Of a stretch of 64,000 bases of DNA, positions 63,812-64,000 are shown one piece after another. Positions within the stretch are counted from its first letter, which is position 1. Each line of letters begins with the position of its first letter. Below the pieces are notes generated by a model, which made no database searches, had not been told where the DNA came from, and saw only the letters and a list, made by a program, of their open reading frames with translations. The translations under genes were made by a program, and so were the position numbers. The stretch spans positions 496,001 through 560,000 of the forward strand of contig CANUEZ040000203.1 of NCBI GenBank assembly GCA_948099385.1, in the 5' to 3' direction. The stretch is from Fasciola hepatica (taxonomy: Eukaryota; Platyhelminthes; Trematoda; Plagiorchiida; Fasciolidae).

Positions 63812-64000
63812 TTGTGGTTTGGGTGTTCGACTGACATTCGTTCACCCCAACCCATGTTCGTGTCTCCGAGTGGGCTCTGTCCATGTGCAATGCTCATGAT
63901 TCCCTTAGCGGATCAAACAGCTGTACAGTGCTTCCATAATTTTCAATGGTCAGTTCAGTGTTCAAGCTGCATGGAGAATCATATTATACAAATCTACTCT
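63812..64000 (+). repeat. Partial monomer at right edge (+1 to +189)
   Basis: The last 189 bases follow the consensus up to TCTACTCT in the conserved core, with the CCCATGTTCG allele shared with units at 59582 and 61697. The array therefore continues beyond the right edge. Confidence 0.95.

Larger units (their letters stand above)
1..64000 (+). repeat. Satellite DNA array, 423-bp monomer, about 151 copies, head to tail
   Basis: The same 423-bp unit recurs without a break from first to last base. I phased it on TTGTGGTTTGGG (+1) and checked every unit start: 150 complete units plus two edge partials. Landmarks in order are TTCGACTGACATTCG (+15), CCATGTGCAATGC (+70), CAGCTGTACAG (+107), AAGCTGCATGGAG (+153), TGCTACTGCTCTATTGC (+189), AGGCCCATAAATAG (+260), GGATTGGATCGG (+291), a GCGAAA-type hexamer tract (+330) and CATATCGGATAGCC (+410). 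Neighbouring units differ by a few percent substitutions. Length changes are rare, with 15 phase shifts in 64 kb. No inversion, transposon, microsatellite expansion or unique DNA interrupts it. Large homogeneous arrays of this kind are a eukaryotic heterochromatin feature; a centromeric role is inference only. Strand is arbitrary and follows the given sequence. Confidence 0.98.

Noticed and set aside
1..64000. CRISPR array
   Set aside because: There are no short repeats alternating with unique spacers; the whole 423-bp unit repeats with minor variation.
1..64000. CENP-B box in the monomer
   Set aside because: I looked for TTCG-N4-A-N2-CGGG on the forward strand of the consensus. TTCGTGTCTCCGAG and TTCGTTCACCCC do not fit the essential positions.
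1..64000. rDNA, 5S, histone or snRNA tandem cluster
   Set aside because: No rRNA-, snRNA- or histone-like sequence is recognisable in the 423-bp unit, and there is no conserved coding frame.
1..64000. Rolling-circle concatemer of a small viral or plasmid genome
   Set aside because: The unit has no replication protein, origin hairpin or open frame of useful length. The regional alleles and nested higher-order repeats are those of a chromosomal satellite.
1..64000. Whole array as an assembly artefact of one repeated read
   Set aside because: Units differ from one another with structured, regionally shared variants and distinct indels, so the array is not a simple computational duplication. 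Individual near-identical higher-order repeat copies could still be over- or under-counted.

Overview
The whole 64,000-base window is one uninterrupted head-to-tail satellite DNA array. The repeat unit is 423 bp (about 43.5% GC from a hand consensus). Counting from the recurring motif TTGTGGTTTGGG as unit position +1, there are 150 complete units. They are flanked by a 414-bp partial unit at the left edge (+10 to +423) and a 189-bp partial unit at the right edge (+1 to +189). All units lie in the same orientation. I see no transposon, RNA gene, unique spacer or protein-coding gene, and neither end of the array lies inside the window. A homogeneous, kilobase-scale array with higher-order repeats is typical of eukaryotic centromeric, pericentromeric or subtelomeric heterochromatin. 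Nothing in the sequence lets me name the species.

Unit starts (+1) by phase block are: 415-1261; 1683-8874; 9296-14372; 14794-16063; 16485-28329; 28753-30868; 31290-39327; 39749-42287; 42709-43978; 44402-48209; 48634-50326; 50750; 51174-52443; 52868-57521; 57889; 58313-63812. Steps inside each block are 423 bp. Jumps between blocks mark 1-2 bp indels, except one 55-bp deletion at 57884/57885. These indels sum exactly to the observed drift (150 x 423 minus 53).

The array is regionally structured. Units at 1-15.2 kb carry a CTGTATAG allele and a CAATCAATCTCACT patch. Units at 16.5-19.0 kb form a four-unit repeat. Units at 19.9-35.8 kb carry a GTGATCCTATC allele. Units at 36-46 kb are transitional and include one strongly diverged patch. 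Units at 46-57.5 kb carry old-looking AAGAAAC variants and contain the cleanest four-unit repeat. Units at 57.5-64 kb contain a three-unit repeat. Superimposed are recent tandem duplications of 3, 4 or 5 monomers (1269, 1692, 2115 bp) and longer-range block copies about 6, 10, 13 and 18 monomers apart. This is the pattern expected from unequal exchange plus gene conversion.

Variation within the monomer is uneven. A core of about 180 bp (+150 to +335) is nearly invariant, while the flanks switch between discrete multi-base alleles. A weak tRNA-like/Pol III-like signature spans the unit junction. It is reported as a low-confidence lead only.
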